Source of the DNA: Patiria pectinifera
Lineage: Eukaryota; Echinodermata; Asteroidea; Valvatida; Asterinidae
Direction: 5' to 3'
DNA length: 64,000 nt
Assembly (NCBI GenBank): GCA_029964075.1
Contig: CM057129.1
Location: 10,779,430 to 10,843,429 of the forward strand
How positions within the stretch are numbered: position 1 is the stretch's first letter; each line of letters opens with the position of its first letter. The notes under the pieces were generated by a model. That model was not told where the DNA came from. It worked only from the letters and a program-made list of their open reading frames with translations, and ran no database searches. Shown here piece after piece: positions 12,070-23,009 of this stretch. Both the position numbers and the translations under genes were made by a program.

Positions 12070-12434
12070 GGCCAAAAAAAAAAGTCGGTCTCTGGTCAGC
12101 GCGCGCGTCGATTTTAATCATGCGCGTCGATCTTTTTTTTTCCAAAATGTTCCGCGGTAGCTCCAACAGCGCCCTCTATTTCCGCACCTCCTCAATTTTT
12201 TTTTACCAAAGAGCACCAAGGAATGGGAAATTGCACCAAGGCAAATGATCGAAAGCACCAAGGCAAATTATGGAGGACAACAATGTGCATGAGGACACCA
12301 AAAAAGCAAAATAGTACCCACCTTGTCTGTACAATCCAAGCTTGAAGAAAAAAAGAAAAAAAAAAAAAGCCGCGTGGCCGCGTCAATTCCGGAACTTTGG
12401 TCTGACCAGAGACCGAATATATTTTTTTTGGGCC
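12070..12434. mobile_element. PIF/Harbinger-like MITE, divergent copy
   Basis: TIRs begin GGCC(C)AAAAAAAA and include TCGGTCTCTGGTCAG at both ends. Flanked by a TAA duplication (12067-12069 and 12435-12437). Same architecture as the MITE at 5432 but a different subfamily. Lies in the last intron of C1q-2. No coding capacity. Confidence 0.85.
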
Positions 12435-13362
12435 TAATCCAGCGGGAGCTGCTTAAATATTATAATGTGTATGTTTTGTCTAAAATGTTTATGTGTGTTT
12501 CTAAGTATTTAATTTGGTTGTTTGTTGTAACGAAATGTATCCCGAAAAATGAAATAAATGAAAATGTAAAAACTGGCCATTATCCTAAAGTCCTTTTAAA
12601 TTTAAGGAATATCCATCATCACGTAAAATAAAAAGGAGGAACCAGAGGCGGATTCAGGATTTAAGGCCGGGGGGGGGGTTCCATCAGCAAATCAATGCTG
12701 AAATGTAGACAGGTTTTATTTTGGCCAGACACTTGACTCCATAAAATCAAGGGGGGGGGGGGCTCGTACCTTACTTCAATTGTTGGCGCCTTCAAATCCG
12801 ACTATTATTAACATTATATTACAGAATAGTGTACAACTACCCCCTAACAACTGGCTCAGAAGCTGGCTCTGTACGTATTTTGTGCAGAGGCATATTACCA
12901 GCATAATTATGTTTGGGTGTCAGAGCTGGGAGGCCGGTTTTTTCATTATTTTTAAGGAATTTCTGTAAAAAGAAAAAGAAAACAGACCTGCGGGGGGGGG
13001 GGGGGGTTGAACCCCCCCCCCACGATCCCGGCGACTGGGAACACAATGTTATCCCATTGCAGTGCTGAGAAGACAAAATAACCCCCTCGTATGGACTGAG
13101 TGATATTCATAAATCATGTTCCTCATAATTCATGATCAGAATAAAAGAAGTTTTGATTTAGATTTAGACTTCAATTTAGACAAAGAGCGGATTTTCGTCT
13201 TAAATAATTCAGCGATGCTCGCCAAACTGTTAGCTTCATTTTCGTTTCGGGAAATGAATTCCCTTTAATGAGAATGTTTAAAGAGTAGCTTTTCGAACTT
13301 GATCAGTGATGTTTGAGAAAATCTTCACATTTTTCACATGTTAATAATGTATGAACTTATTT
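12435..13362. other. C1q-2 last intron, with degraded repeats
   Basis: Contains phrases (GGCGGATTCAGG; GAAATGTAGACAGG) of a hAT-like repeat also seen at 19023 and 53333, and long G and C runs (for example 12999-13009). The right end before the gap resembles the intron 5' of C1q-1. No gene. Confidence 0.4.
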
Positions 13363-13862
13363 NNNNNNNNNNNNNNNNNNNNNNNNNNNNNNNNNNNNNN
13401 NNNNNNNNNNNNNNNNNNNNNNNNNNNNNNNNNNNNNNNNNNNNNNNNNNNNNNNNNNNNNNNNNNNNNNNNNNNNNNNNNNNNNNNNNNNNNNNNNNNN
13501 NNNNNNNNNNNNNNNNNNNNNNNNNNNNNNNNNNNNNNNNNNNNNNNNNNNNNNNNNNNNNNNNNNNNNNNNNNNNNNNNNNNNNNNNNNNNNNNNNNNN
13601 NNNNNNNNNNNNNNNNNNNNNNNNNNNNNNNNNNNNNNNNNNNNNNNNNNNNNNNNNNNNNNNNNNNNNNNNNNNNNNNNNNNNNNNNNNNNNNNNNNNN
13701 NNNNNNNNNNNNNNNNNNNNNNNNNNNNNNNNNNNNNNNNNNNNNNNNNNNNNNNNNNNNNNNNNNNNNNNNNNNNNNNNNNNNNNNNNNNNNNNNNNNN
13801 NNNNNNNNNNNNNNNNNNNNNNNNNNNNNNNNNNNNNNNNNNNNNNNNNNNNNNNNNNNNNN
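13363..13862. other. Assembly gap, exactly 500 N
   Basis: 500 undetermined bases, probably a fixed-size placeholder. It swallows the 5' part of the C1q-2 coding exon (signal peptide, cysteine cluster and nearly all of the collagen stem, roughly 390 bases by comparison with C1q-6) and the region where an X-box would be expected. Confidence 0.97.
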
Positions 13863-13863
13863 A

Positions 13864-14304
13864 GGTCAGAAGGGTGAGCCAGGGGAGACACCAGACGACT
13901 CCAACCAGCGGGTGGCATTCACCGTAGTGAGGACGAGCAGCTCGGATACCTCTACGAGTCACGACACCCGTTTGCCCTTCCAGCAGGCCGAAACCCTTCT
14001 GCCGGGTACCCGCTTCGATCTCGAGACCGGCACGTTCACCTGTAGTGTGCCGGGCACCTACGTATTTACGTTCTCTGTTCTTAAGTATAGCAACAGCGGT
14101 TATCTTTACATCCATCTTGTTAAAAACGACTACAAGGTGATCACTACCTACGGTGCATCAAATCAACTTGGTCAGTTGTCTGGAAGCGCTGTGCTGGTCC
14201 TGCAGCGAGGAGACACGGTGTATGTTACCATGCGCGGTAGATCGCAGAGTCATCCCAAGGATCACTACACCTCATTCAGTGGCTTTCTCCTTTTCTCCGA
14301 ATAA
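13864..14304 (+). CDS. C1q-2: C1q-domain protein, 3' part only
   Basis: The sequenced part encodes 146 residues from GQKGEPGE, the last collagen triplets, through a complete C1q domain ending TSFSGFLLFSE. The C1q core matches C1q-5 and C1q-6 closely (TSSSDTSTS, YSNSGYLYIHLVKNDYKV). The distinguishing segments are RSQSHPKDHYTS near the C-terminus and TTYGASNQLGQ. The frame is intact from the gap to the stop, so nothing suggests a pseudogene. The missing N-terminus is presumably like the other copies. The stop lies in AATAAATAAATAA, overlapping a poly(A)-like hexamer. Confidence 0.9.
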   Translation, partial: GQKGEPGETPDDSNQRVAFTVVRTSSSDTSTSHDTRLPFQQAETLLPGTRFDLETGTFTCSVPGTYVFTFSVLKYSNSGYLYIHLVKNDYKVITTYGASNQLGQLSGSAVLVLQRGDTVYVTMRGRSQSHPKDHYTSFSGFLLFSE

Positions 14305-14346
14305 ATAAATAATTAAATAAACATTATTAAATCACAACGCATAAAT

Positions 14347-14973
14347 CGTCACCGACACCACGAACTGACATCCGTTGGTCAGCGTTGCAGAAATACAAAT
14401 CGGAGAAAAACTTTTAAAGGTTTGACAAAAATTTACTCAGTAAAATAATCCATCTATCTTAGAGGTTTTAGTATCACTGAACGTGAAAATGCTTTAACTA
14501 CTCAATTATAAACGTTAAATTGTGAAAATATGCTTAGTTAATTAGCAATTAAGTGATTAAGATGGGTGTCAGTTCGTGAAAACTAAAATTGACCTAATTT
14601 GGGAGAGTGCCCGCACACACTGCGCATGCGTGCGCGCACTCTCCAAAAGCACGTCAATTTTCGTTTTCACGAACTGACACTCTCTAACGCTATTGCATGC
14701 GCGCACTATCCGAAAATACGCAAATTTTGGTTTTCACGAACTTATACCCTGTGCAGAGCCACTTCGTGTAACAAAAACACAAGAATTGACCAATATCTTA
14801 AATATTCATTATTACAATTTGCTTATTTTAGATGATTTTAGCCATTTTAGCATCGTCATGTTAAACTTCATGATACAAACTGCTAATATCGGCAGAAAAA
14901 AAGAAAAAAATTGAATTTTTATTTTTTTGTACACATGTGATGCAGAGGGTGTCAGTTCGTAGTGTTGGTGACG
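14347..14973. mobile_element. 627-bp MITE in the 3' flank of C1q-2
   Basis: TIRs of about 27 bp (CGTCACCGACACCACGAACT on the left; three mismatches on the right), flanked by AAAT on both sides (14343-14346, 14974-14977). Genes 4, 5 and 6 have the uninterrupted empty site (ATAAATATACAGG-like), which fixes the boundaries. Inside are further inverted copies of GTGTCAGTTCGTG (14566-14610 against 14630-14682), suggesting a foldback nested in or derived from the same family. No coding capacity. Superfamily not assigned. Confidence 0.85.
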
Positions 14974-16303
14974 AAATATACAGGAGCAGTGCTGCAATGG
15001 TTTCGCTTTCCATTTCGCCAAAACAGTAACCAATGAATTAAAAGAAAAATGTTCAATGTCATGATAATAAGAAAGACCAATGAATTAAAAGAAAAAATGT
15101 TCAATGTCATGATAATAAGAAAGATAATTGATTCTTAATACAAAGCATTTTACATTCAAGTATCAAAACTGCATGAAACCAGTTAATTAAAAAAAAGTTA
15201 AATAGATGACTTTTGAAAAAGAAGGTTTTAGCTGCGATTGAAAAACCATTCAAATTCGTTATATTTTGCTCAAATAACGTGGAAGTCTGCATGGTCACTA
15301 TATGCCTTGCCAGGCTTTGGACGAACTTTAGGAAGGTTAAACTGAACCCTATCACAGCTTTTAGTACGAATGTTAAACGCATGAACTGATATTTACTCTG
15401 TGAAGTACCGTAGCGCTGCCTCACCATGGCGGATAAGTTTGAAAAGTACCGAAGTATCTTGAATTCATACCGCACCGTAACCGAGAGCCAACGTAGTTCC
15501 TGAAGTATGGGCGTACGACCCTTCCTTCTGCATATATGTTGTTATTTCTTAAACTTGTAATCGTACGAAAAAAAAACATAAACCGTTACAATAGTATGTC
15601 TGGGAAGTAACAAATGCATGTTTTTTTTTTGGTTTTTTTTCATTGGCATTTCGCATACCGTATACGGCCAGAGATTAAATGATGTCTGGTGATATCATTT
15701 ATTTATCCTCGGAAACTTTTGTTCTTGAAAAAAACAAGAGTTTCAAATTGCGCCACAGTGAACCAAGAACTCTCGACTTTTGTTAAATACTTTATTTTGT
15801 ATCCCATGTTATACATGTATAATTGACTTTTTGTTTCATGTTAAACGTTGAGTTTTAGAGCTTTCACTTTGATGAAATTGTTTACGATTTAATGTAATTT
15901 GAGTTGATAATGTGACACTATATCAGCAGATTACGCAATTATGATTCTATAGTAAATTTTTGATTTTTAGAAACATTTTTTTCCAAGTATACATTTGACG
16001 ATGTGCTCTGTTTAACAGCTTAACTAATTTAAGCACAGAAATTAATCATATAACATGTAATCAGTATGGAATATAAATACTCAAAAACTGTATTTTGAAC
16101 ATTACTTTAATTGAACATTTAGCTTTTAACAATGTGAAAACCTTGTCCCACTCGTAATACATTCCATCCAATTCCTCTCAGGAAAGTAAAATTACAGAGA
16201 AAATTTGACCGTTTACTGAAGAGAGTCAATAAAATCGTTTGTCGTTGAAATGAACGAGCAAATCCCAGTCTGAATCTTACGAACAAAATAATTTCTTATT
16301 AAG
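14974..16303. other. Type I 3' flank of C1q-2
   Basis: Homologous to 51350-52623 and 62340-63561. It contains no supported gene; the minus-strand ORF at 15107-15475 is not conserved as an ORF in the other two copies. It ends at the Penelope-like insertion. Confidence 0.6.
15029..15123. repeat. 47/48-bp tandem duplication
   Basis: ACCAATGAATTAAAAGAAAA..AATAAGAAAG occurs twice in direct succession (15029-15075, 15076-15123). The unit is single-copy in the homologous flanks of genes 5 and 6, so the duplication is private to this copy. Confidence 0.9.
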
Positions 16304-17936
16304 TTGTCCAAGAAAGCTCACACATTTCTTTCTCCCTGTGATTGTAGGACTGCCAGATTTTACCTTCTACCCAAGATTCACAAGGCTGGCAACCCCGGTA
16401 GACCCATCATCTCCGGTAATGGCTCACCCATGGAACGCATCTCCCTGTTCATTGACAGTTTTCTCAAACCCCTTGTCCCACAGATTTCGTCATACATTCA
16501 CGACACCCCAGACTTCCTACGCAAGCTTGAAGGAATCAAGGACCAGATTCCCAGCACAGCCATCATTGGGACTTTTGACGTCTCATCTCTGTACACCAAC
16601 ATCCCACATGAGGAGGGTGTTTGTGCTTGCTCCTTGGCTCTGGCCAAGGCAGGACACACGACTCCTCCCATCAGTGATGTTGGCACCCTCATGAGACTTA
16701 TACTAACGAAGAACATTTTTTCCTTCCTTGGTGAACACTATCTACAGGTACACGGCACTGCAATGGGCACTCGCATGGCCCCTTCCATGGCTTGCCTCTT
16801 CATGGGTGACCTCGAAGAACGCATGCTTGCCTCGGCCCCATGTCGCCCTTGGATCTGGTGGAGATATATTGATGATGTTTTTTTCATCTGGACCAGTGAA
16901 CAGATGAGGACAGTCTCTTGACCTTCACTAACCACATCAATTCCTTCCACAGAACCATCAAATTCACGTCGGAGTTCTCGGCTCACCAAACCCACTTTCT
17001 GGATGTCACCGTCCGCAAGCAAGGCAACTCACTAACCACTGACCTGTATTCCAAACCCACAGACACCCACCAGTACCTCCACTCCTCCAGCTGTCACCAC
17101 AGGCACTGCAAAACTGGCATAGCGTTTAGCCAGGCACTCAGACTCAGAAGAATTTCTCCCGCCATACACAGATACTGAGGAACAACTTGGTGGCCAGGGG
17201 TCACAGCTCTCGCCAAGTTCATCGTGCCATTGCCAGAGCTAAAGCTATCCCCAGAAATCTAGCTCTCACGGGAAAGGCCCCTGATGCCATGGCCAAACCC
17301 ATGATTCCCTTGGTTACCACGTTTCACCCCAATCTCCCTCCCCTTCGCAAAATCACTAATGACAATCATCATATCCTCCATACTTCAGATCGCCTTGCCC
17401 GCGCCATCCCCAACGGCCCCACATTGGCTTACAGGCGTCCTCGAAATCTACGGGACCTGATTGTTCGAGCTGAAGTCCCATCCTTAGATGCATCCCCTCC
17501 CACCCAGCATGGTACTTTCAAGTGCAGTTCCAGATGTGTTGTCTGCCAGATTCATATCCAGGAGTCTGACTCCTTTTCTGGCCACTCTTCTGTCACTACC
17601 CACAGAACCATTGGTAACATCACTTGTAACACCTCTAATGTCATATATCTCATTTCTTGCAGGGTCTGTGGAGTGCAGTATGTAGGTGAGACTAAGAATA
17701 CGCTCAAGAAGCGTTTCTATGCCCACCGGTCAACGGTCAACACCAAGAAACTAGACACCCCTGTTGGTCATCACTTCAACCTGCCTAACCACTCCATTTC
17801 TGATATGATTTTGCAGGGCATTGAATCTCTTGGCCATCGCAAGGACTCAGTTCGCCTCAGCAGAGAGAAAGTGTGGATGAATCGTCTTCGAACTATTCAA
17901 CCACATGGTCTCAACATCCAACTTGGAAATGATTAA
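16304..17936 (+). pseudogene. Penelope-like RT plus GIY-YIG endonuclease, broken
   Basis: Three frame-shifted pieces. 16304-16921 holds reverse transcriptase blocks: FYLLPKIHK, GRPIIS, TFDVSSLYTNIPHEEG, GTAMGTRMAPSMA and the catalytic YIDDVFFIW. A frameshift just before 16918 leads to FTNHINSFHRTIKFT..HFLDVTV (16918-17178). A second break, with apparent loss of some codons near 17150, leads to 17187-17936: a linker, a Cys-rich segment (CSSRCVVC), then a GIY-YIG module (VIYLISCRVCGVQYVGET, KRFYAHR, FNLPNHS). RT followed by GIY-YIG is diagnostic for endonuclease-bearing Penelope-like elements. The N-terminal domain is missing. Not functional as it stands. Confidence 0.93.
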
Positions 17937-18335
17937 TCCTTTTCTTCCTCCATTGTCTTCTGTTACAGATAATCCATCTGGTCTTCCTTGTTTGTGTTTA
18001 CCCATCTTCCCCCATCTTTCATCCCTTTCCACTCTCACACTCTTTTGTCCGTTCCCACTCCCTGTGACCTTTGATCCTTCCCCTTTCTGGTCCCTCCCCT
18101 GTTTACACCAGACCCCTTGTGGTTTGCCATCTCCCTTTGTTCCTTTGTTCTCTCATCCACCCTCCCCTGCATCTTTCCACACCTTTCCCACCTAATCCTC
18201 CTTTTGTGTTTCTTCTTTCAGCCCTGCATGTTTGTGTGCACCCCCATGTTAATGTACGTACCTCTGTCCTTTCTGTTTTAGCCTCTGAAGAAGAACTTGC
18301 TAAGTTCGCAACGTCAGGCCACATTAATTTTTAGA
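16304..18335 (+). mobile_element. Penelope-like retroelement, 5'-truncated
   Basis: Boundaries are exact: an 11-bp direct repeat TTCTTATTAAG flanks it (16293-16303, 18336-18346), and the same word occurs once, uninterrupted, in the duplicated segments at 52613-52623 and 63551-63561. The left end starts inside the reverse transcriptase domain. The right end carries a C/T-rich 3' region and a terminal stem-loop near 18290-18320. No long repeats flank it. Confidence 0.95.
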
Positions 18336-18346
18336 TTCTTATTAAG

Positions 18347-20483
18347 TACTTAAATCTGCGATTATAGTTAACAATTCTAATCTCTTTGATATTACAAATT
18401 ATTGCAAACAAAGTCAGTTAATTACCTGTATTTTTGTAAATTTTTATTTGTTTTGATTTCTAGATTTGGGGATCGTGTTAATGAAAGGCCGGGTTAACAT
18501 TGGTTGAGGATGGTTGGGGTGGAGGATGAATGATTAGTGGTGTCGAGGGGGTTAGGGATTGAAGATGAGGGGCGGGGAGCAAAATATGATGCCGACTGTT
18601 ACTTCATTAAAAACAATGAATGGCACTAAGACGATGGTGTAGTCTACTTATCCCATTTACCCCACGGATTCTTAATATGCTAAAACATATAGACATAACA
18701 AAATGAGAAATTAAAAATGCTGGATGTCAGGCCCATGTATCTTTGCCCCCTCTCCCCCAACACAACCGGAAGCCCACCGACAGTGTTGTTCTGCATCCGC
18801 CTGTGAAGGGCAGGGTGTCCAGGTTGGCTTTGGTTTGAAGGGTGATAGAGATAAGGTGGTTGCGTTTCGCAGATTAATGGGAGATGGGTGAGAATGAGAG
18901 AGAGAGCATTGGTGAGAGAGGCTGAATAGGGTGAAAGCTGTACGATTTCCTCACACGCTCATCTTACAAACGCCGGGTATGTTAGGGCCAGGGTCATCGC
19001 CACGTGCATGGGGGAGGTGGGTGTGTGCAGGGGCGGAACCAGGAATTTTCGCAGGAGGGAGGGATTCATCGGCAAAACAAATCTGAAATGCAGACAGGTT
19101 TTTTTTTTCTCCGGACACTTGGCCGCCAAAAGGCGGACATTACTATTGTTACCAGTAAAACATGTTCTTCCGCAATTTTTAAATTTCTGTTGGCAGATTT
19201 ATTTCAGTAAAAATAGTTTTGCTGTACGTTCCCATCGTGGTAAACCATGGCCCCGGATGCGAATTTTCTTTTCCTAAACTACACCCACATACATGGTTGC
19301 TTAGCGCCCTCTACGATACTTTTATGATACGTACGCAGGTATATAATTATATTTTCCCCCACATTTTGGCGAGCAGTGCGATAGCTCAGTCGATAGGGTT
19401 GTGATTTTGCATTGCAAGGTTGCAGGTTCGATTCACCTTTGTTTTGTCCCCGATTTTTTTTCTTTTCTAACTTTTCGCTTCAGGAGATATTTTGTTAAAG
19501 GGAAATTGAGTCCGAATTTAATTACGTTCGAATTCATTTCTTTTTTTCAAATTTATATTTTCTTCTCACGTTTTTAGAAAAGTAAATTCCAAAACGCCAT
19601 AGCGTGCAACCATTATGCGGATGACGTTCGGGAGAAAAAAATCACGCCCAAGCAGGATGGTAAAGGGTGTATACCGGTAAATAGGCCTAAACCCATCCGC
19701 CGAGTGCATGAAAGAAAGTTAAACCCTCAAAATGTTCTATATTAGAGAGTTTTGAGAGCCATACAATTGGGGATTTGAAGAGATAAGGCAATGAACCCTC
19801 TGGCCTGGACTTGGGCCTTCCAATTCTGAGCATTTTGGATGCGATTGGCCTCGAAAGTGGCGCTATTGTGTCATGTTGTGTAGGGATAGTTTTTGAAGAT
19901 GGCGACTGTTCCACTTTGGGAAAAAAGTAGGGGTCGCCTTCTTTGGGTGAGAATATTTCGAAAAGTCAATGGTCAACCCCCCCCCCCCCACAAAAAAATG
20001 AAAATAAAATAAAAGATGACATGTTGATTACCTTGTTTTCTGTGCAGCTATACCCGTGAGAGTTCTGAGTATTTTTACAAGAATTGTGAAGTATGGGCAT
20101 TTAGCACTGGTGTCTATGGGAATTTTAATACTGGGCAGCACCCCAATACATGTAAATCGACTCCCAAAAACATGTGATAATTAGGCCTACACGTACTTCC
20201 CGATTTTAATTTAGTAATACTCATGACTGTAGATCTCAAACGCATGGTGTTTGACATAGAGTATTTCTTGAGTTGTTGCCCCCAAAACGAGTTAATTCTG
20301 TATTTCAAAATTAAAATTTCGTCTAGTGATTTGTCATGATGACTGCGCAACATTATGAGATTTAATATTATGGGGAAACTGTCAAACAATGAAAACAATA
20401 ATACATATATGACCGAAACAAATATAGTATCTTAAACTCGGAAAATACAAATCGAATGGAAACAGAAAGCCAGCGTCCAAGAA
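18347..20483. other. Duplicated intergenic block A1
   Basis: Homologous over its length to 52624-54981 (AGGCCGGGTTAACATTGG, TGCTGGATGTCAGGCCCATG and so on) and, at its start, to 63562-64000. No gene. Contains a repeat with CAGGGGCGGAACCAGG (19027) and a SINE-like head. It ends where copy B carries a deletion. Confidence 0.65.
19372..19446 (+). mobile_element. tRNA-derived SINE-like head
   Basis: Box A-like TAGCTCAGTCGATAGG (19382-19397) and box B-like GGTTCGATTCA (19435-19445) are correctly spaced for a tRNA promoter. The flanks do not form an acceptor stem and a T-run follows. A mutated duplicate lies at 53671-53736. A tRNA gene is unlikely. Confidence 0.55.
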
Positions 20484-22689
20484 ATATGACACACTCGTTG
20501 TTTGGGGCCGGGCAATAACCCGAGCCTACCAGGCCAAGATGTTTTAAGTTGTAAGTTCGGCCAATGATCGGGCTTGATGTATTACTCATCAGGATAGTCT
20601 ATTTTGCGAGCAACCGTCAAACAACTAATGAAAGTTTCTTTCGAGAAAGGGCGCGCTAAATAAAAGTTTCCATCAATAGAGGGGGCGCTTCATAAATAGT
20701 GGTCTCCACAAAGCCAGCATCTGCCAAGTTCCCATCGGCAAAAACCATAAGCCTAAAAACATTATCTTCAATCGTGTGTTTTCTGGTGGTGTGCCCCCAA
20801 ACTGGTAATGTGGCCCCTCTCCCTCCCCCATGCCCCCAGCTGCCAATGGTGCTGCTCCTCGGACACTCCGGTTGAGACTGATTCCCGATAAATAATTCTC
20901 TCATCCAAACTTCATTTAAGAAAAAAAGACCCTGGTTTCACCTCAACGACATCTGGCTCCCACTACTCCAGACTGATGGGTCTCCTATACCCTAGGTCCT
21001 TAGCTACACCTAGACTGATGGTCTCCTGTACTCTATGTCCTTCCTCTACTGAGACTGCAACCCTACTGTTCCACTTCATTGGGCACACCAAGGTTGCTCT
21101 AGGATCCTACCTACTTGGTATCCACACAGGATGCAACTTCACACTTCATCGATTTCGCTTTTGCTACACTTAAGTGTTTACTTTCTTACTGAGCATACTG
21201 ACCGGAATGTCGAGTTTTTACGTCTGGTTCTTTTTCAGAACCATTCACTTAGTTGAAAAATTATACGCGCACGGTGTTTCCACAAACCTTTAAACGTATT
21301 TACCAAAATTGAATTTAATGTACTAGTTACCTAGATTGCACACTTGTTATGCGGGTAATGAAGATACCCTGAAACATTTTTATATTTTCGCTAAACTCAA
21401 CCGGGTGTGGAAACCCTTGCCAGCTAAACTCAACCGGGTGTGAAAACGCTTGTTCGTATTTAAATACATTTGAAAGAAAGTATTGCATTTTTGAATAAGC
21501 GAGGGTGAGAATTTGACTAAAATTTGAATGAAGAATTTGCTGCTTTAAAACTCACATAATTATGTCTTCTACAGACATTTACGTAATTGACTTACTAGCA
21601 CCCTATTATTGGTTAAACTCTCTCGCGTGAGCGGTCACTCTACTAATTATCACCAGCGAGACACGCACTATAATATTCATGAGTCTGTAATTCATAGGGT
21701 CCTAAATTCACGCTACGCCGGATAAGAGACACCCCGGCGGAGACAGGCTCGATGCAGTATTATTTATTAATCCTCGGAAGGATTTGGTCTTTTTCTAAAA
21801 GACCAAACAAAGAAAACAAAGAAATGAGTTTGAATTGCACCATAGTGGACCACTGACTCTTAAATGTCATTATTATTTTTGTTTTGTTCTTGTGTGCCAA
21901 ATTATTTTCATTGGATTTTTAACGTGTTAAAAGTTTGGTCTTAGAGTTTAATTCTGATGAAATGATTTTTTACGATTGAATGAAATTTTAGTTGTTAATT
22001 TGACACTATCAGAGCATTGTTAAAATGCAGTTATAATTCTATTGCAAATTATTGTTTTAGTGTACACAAGGTGTTGTTTATTTTTAAGTGCATTTACATT
22101 AAATAATATCTCTTTGTTTAACTAAATTTAGTAATATGTGATAAGATATAGAATATAAATTCTAAAAAACAAGGTTTTTGAAAACTCTAGTTTTTGATAA
22201 TGTGGGACAACATGCCCCTTGCAATACACTCTGGACGAATGAAATCGAATTCTCCAGAAAGTAGAATTGCAAAGACATTTTGAATATTTACTAAAAAAAA
22301 GGTACAGAAATCGTTTGTCGTCGAAATGAACGAGCAAATACCAATCTGGCTCTTATGAACAAATGTCTTATTAAGTACTTAAATCAGTGATTATTATTAA
22401 CAATTCTAGTCAATTTGATATTAAAATATTTGCACTAATTCGGTGAATTACTTTGTATTTCTGTATAGTTATTTCGCTGTTTTGTAGTCTTGAATTTGGG
22501 GTTCGTGTTCAAGGCCCGGTACAGATGTGTGTCGAGGGGGTTAGGGGTTGAAAATGGGAGGGGGCAACAAAACTGATCCCAATAGTTATTTATCTTTCAA
22601 TAATTGAACAAAAGCTGTAAATATTTGACGATGTTGTGGTCCACTCGTTTCATTTCCCCCACGGATTCTTGAAATATAATAATTAATCA
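20484..22689. other. Block present in copy A but deleted from copy B
   Basis: Has no counterpart between 54979 and 54984. 21184-21291 carries a retroelement 3'-tail (ACTGACCGGAATGTCGAGTT) also found at 53984. 21700-22560 is an older, diverged repeat of the type I flank (compare 15690-16300 and 18347-18580), including the PLE target region near 22360. No gene is supported. Confidence 0.55.
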
Positions 22690-23009
22690 TTTGGGGGCTA
22701 ATCACCCTTACTCGCAGCTGGGATGCTGAATTGCGAAGGACGCGGCTACAACGTGGTCAGACCGCTGGCACGTAAAGGCGTTATGGCTGCCGACCACATC
22801 GACCCATTATGACCACGGAGCACAGCCTGAGATCGAAAGTGTTTGATTTTTCCGGAGGGAGGAAAACCGAAGGGCCCGGAGAAAAACCCTCGTGGCACTG
22901 GACAGAACTAACGCACAACTCTACTCATACGTGATCCGCGGCCTGGATTCGAACCATAGTCACCTTGGTGAAAGGCGAGCGCTTTACGGACAAGCCACCC
23001 ACGCCGCCC
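22690..23009 (-). mobile_element. tRNA-derived SINE, apparently full length
   Basis: On the minus strand the head reads GTGGGTGGCTTGTCCGTAAA (box A region) and GGTTCGAATCC (box B, 22945-22955), followed by a body with GAGGGTTTTTCTCCGGGCCC and a unique tail ending near 22690. A head-only copy at 54984-55126 is its segmental duplicate, cut by a deletion. Confidence 0.75.

Noticed and set aside
13334-14115. Long frames spanning the N gap on either strand
   Set aside because: They are open only because N has no stop codons; only the + frame after 13863 is supported.
15107-15475. Minus-strand 122-codon ORF in the type I flank
   Set aside because: The duplicates at 51610-51816 and 62512-62739 keep only fragments with shifted frames, so it is not under coding constraint.
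17905-18334. ORFs at 17905-18334 downstream of the GIY-YIG frame as separate genes
   Set aside because: C/T-rich 3' untranslated part of the Penelope-like element, not conserved coding sequence.
19372-19446. Functional tRNA gene
   Set aside because: Box A and B are present, but no acceptor stem or clear anticodon arm forms, and its duplicate is decayed; a SINE head fits better.
22915-23009. tRNA gene on the minus strand
   Set aside because: It continues into a SINE body and has a head-only duplicate at 54984.
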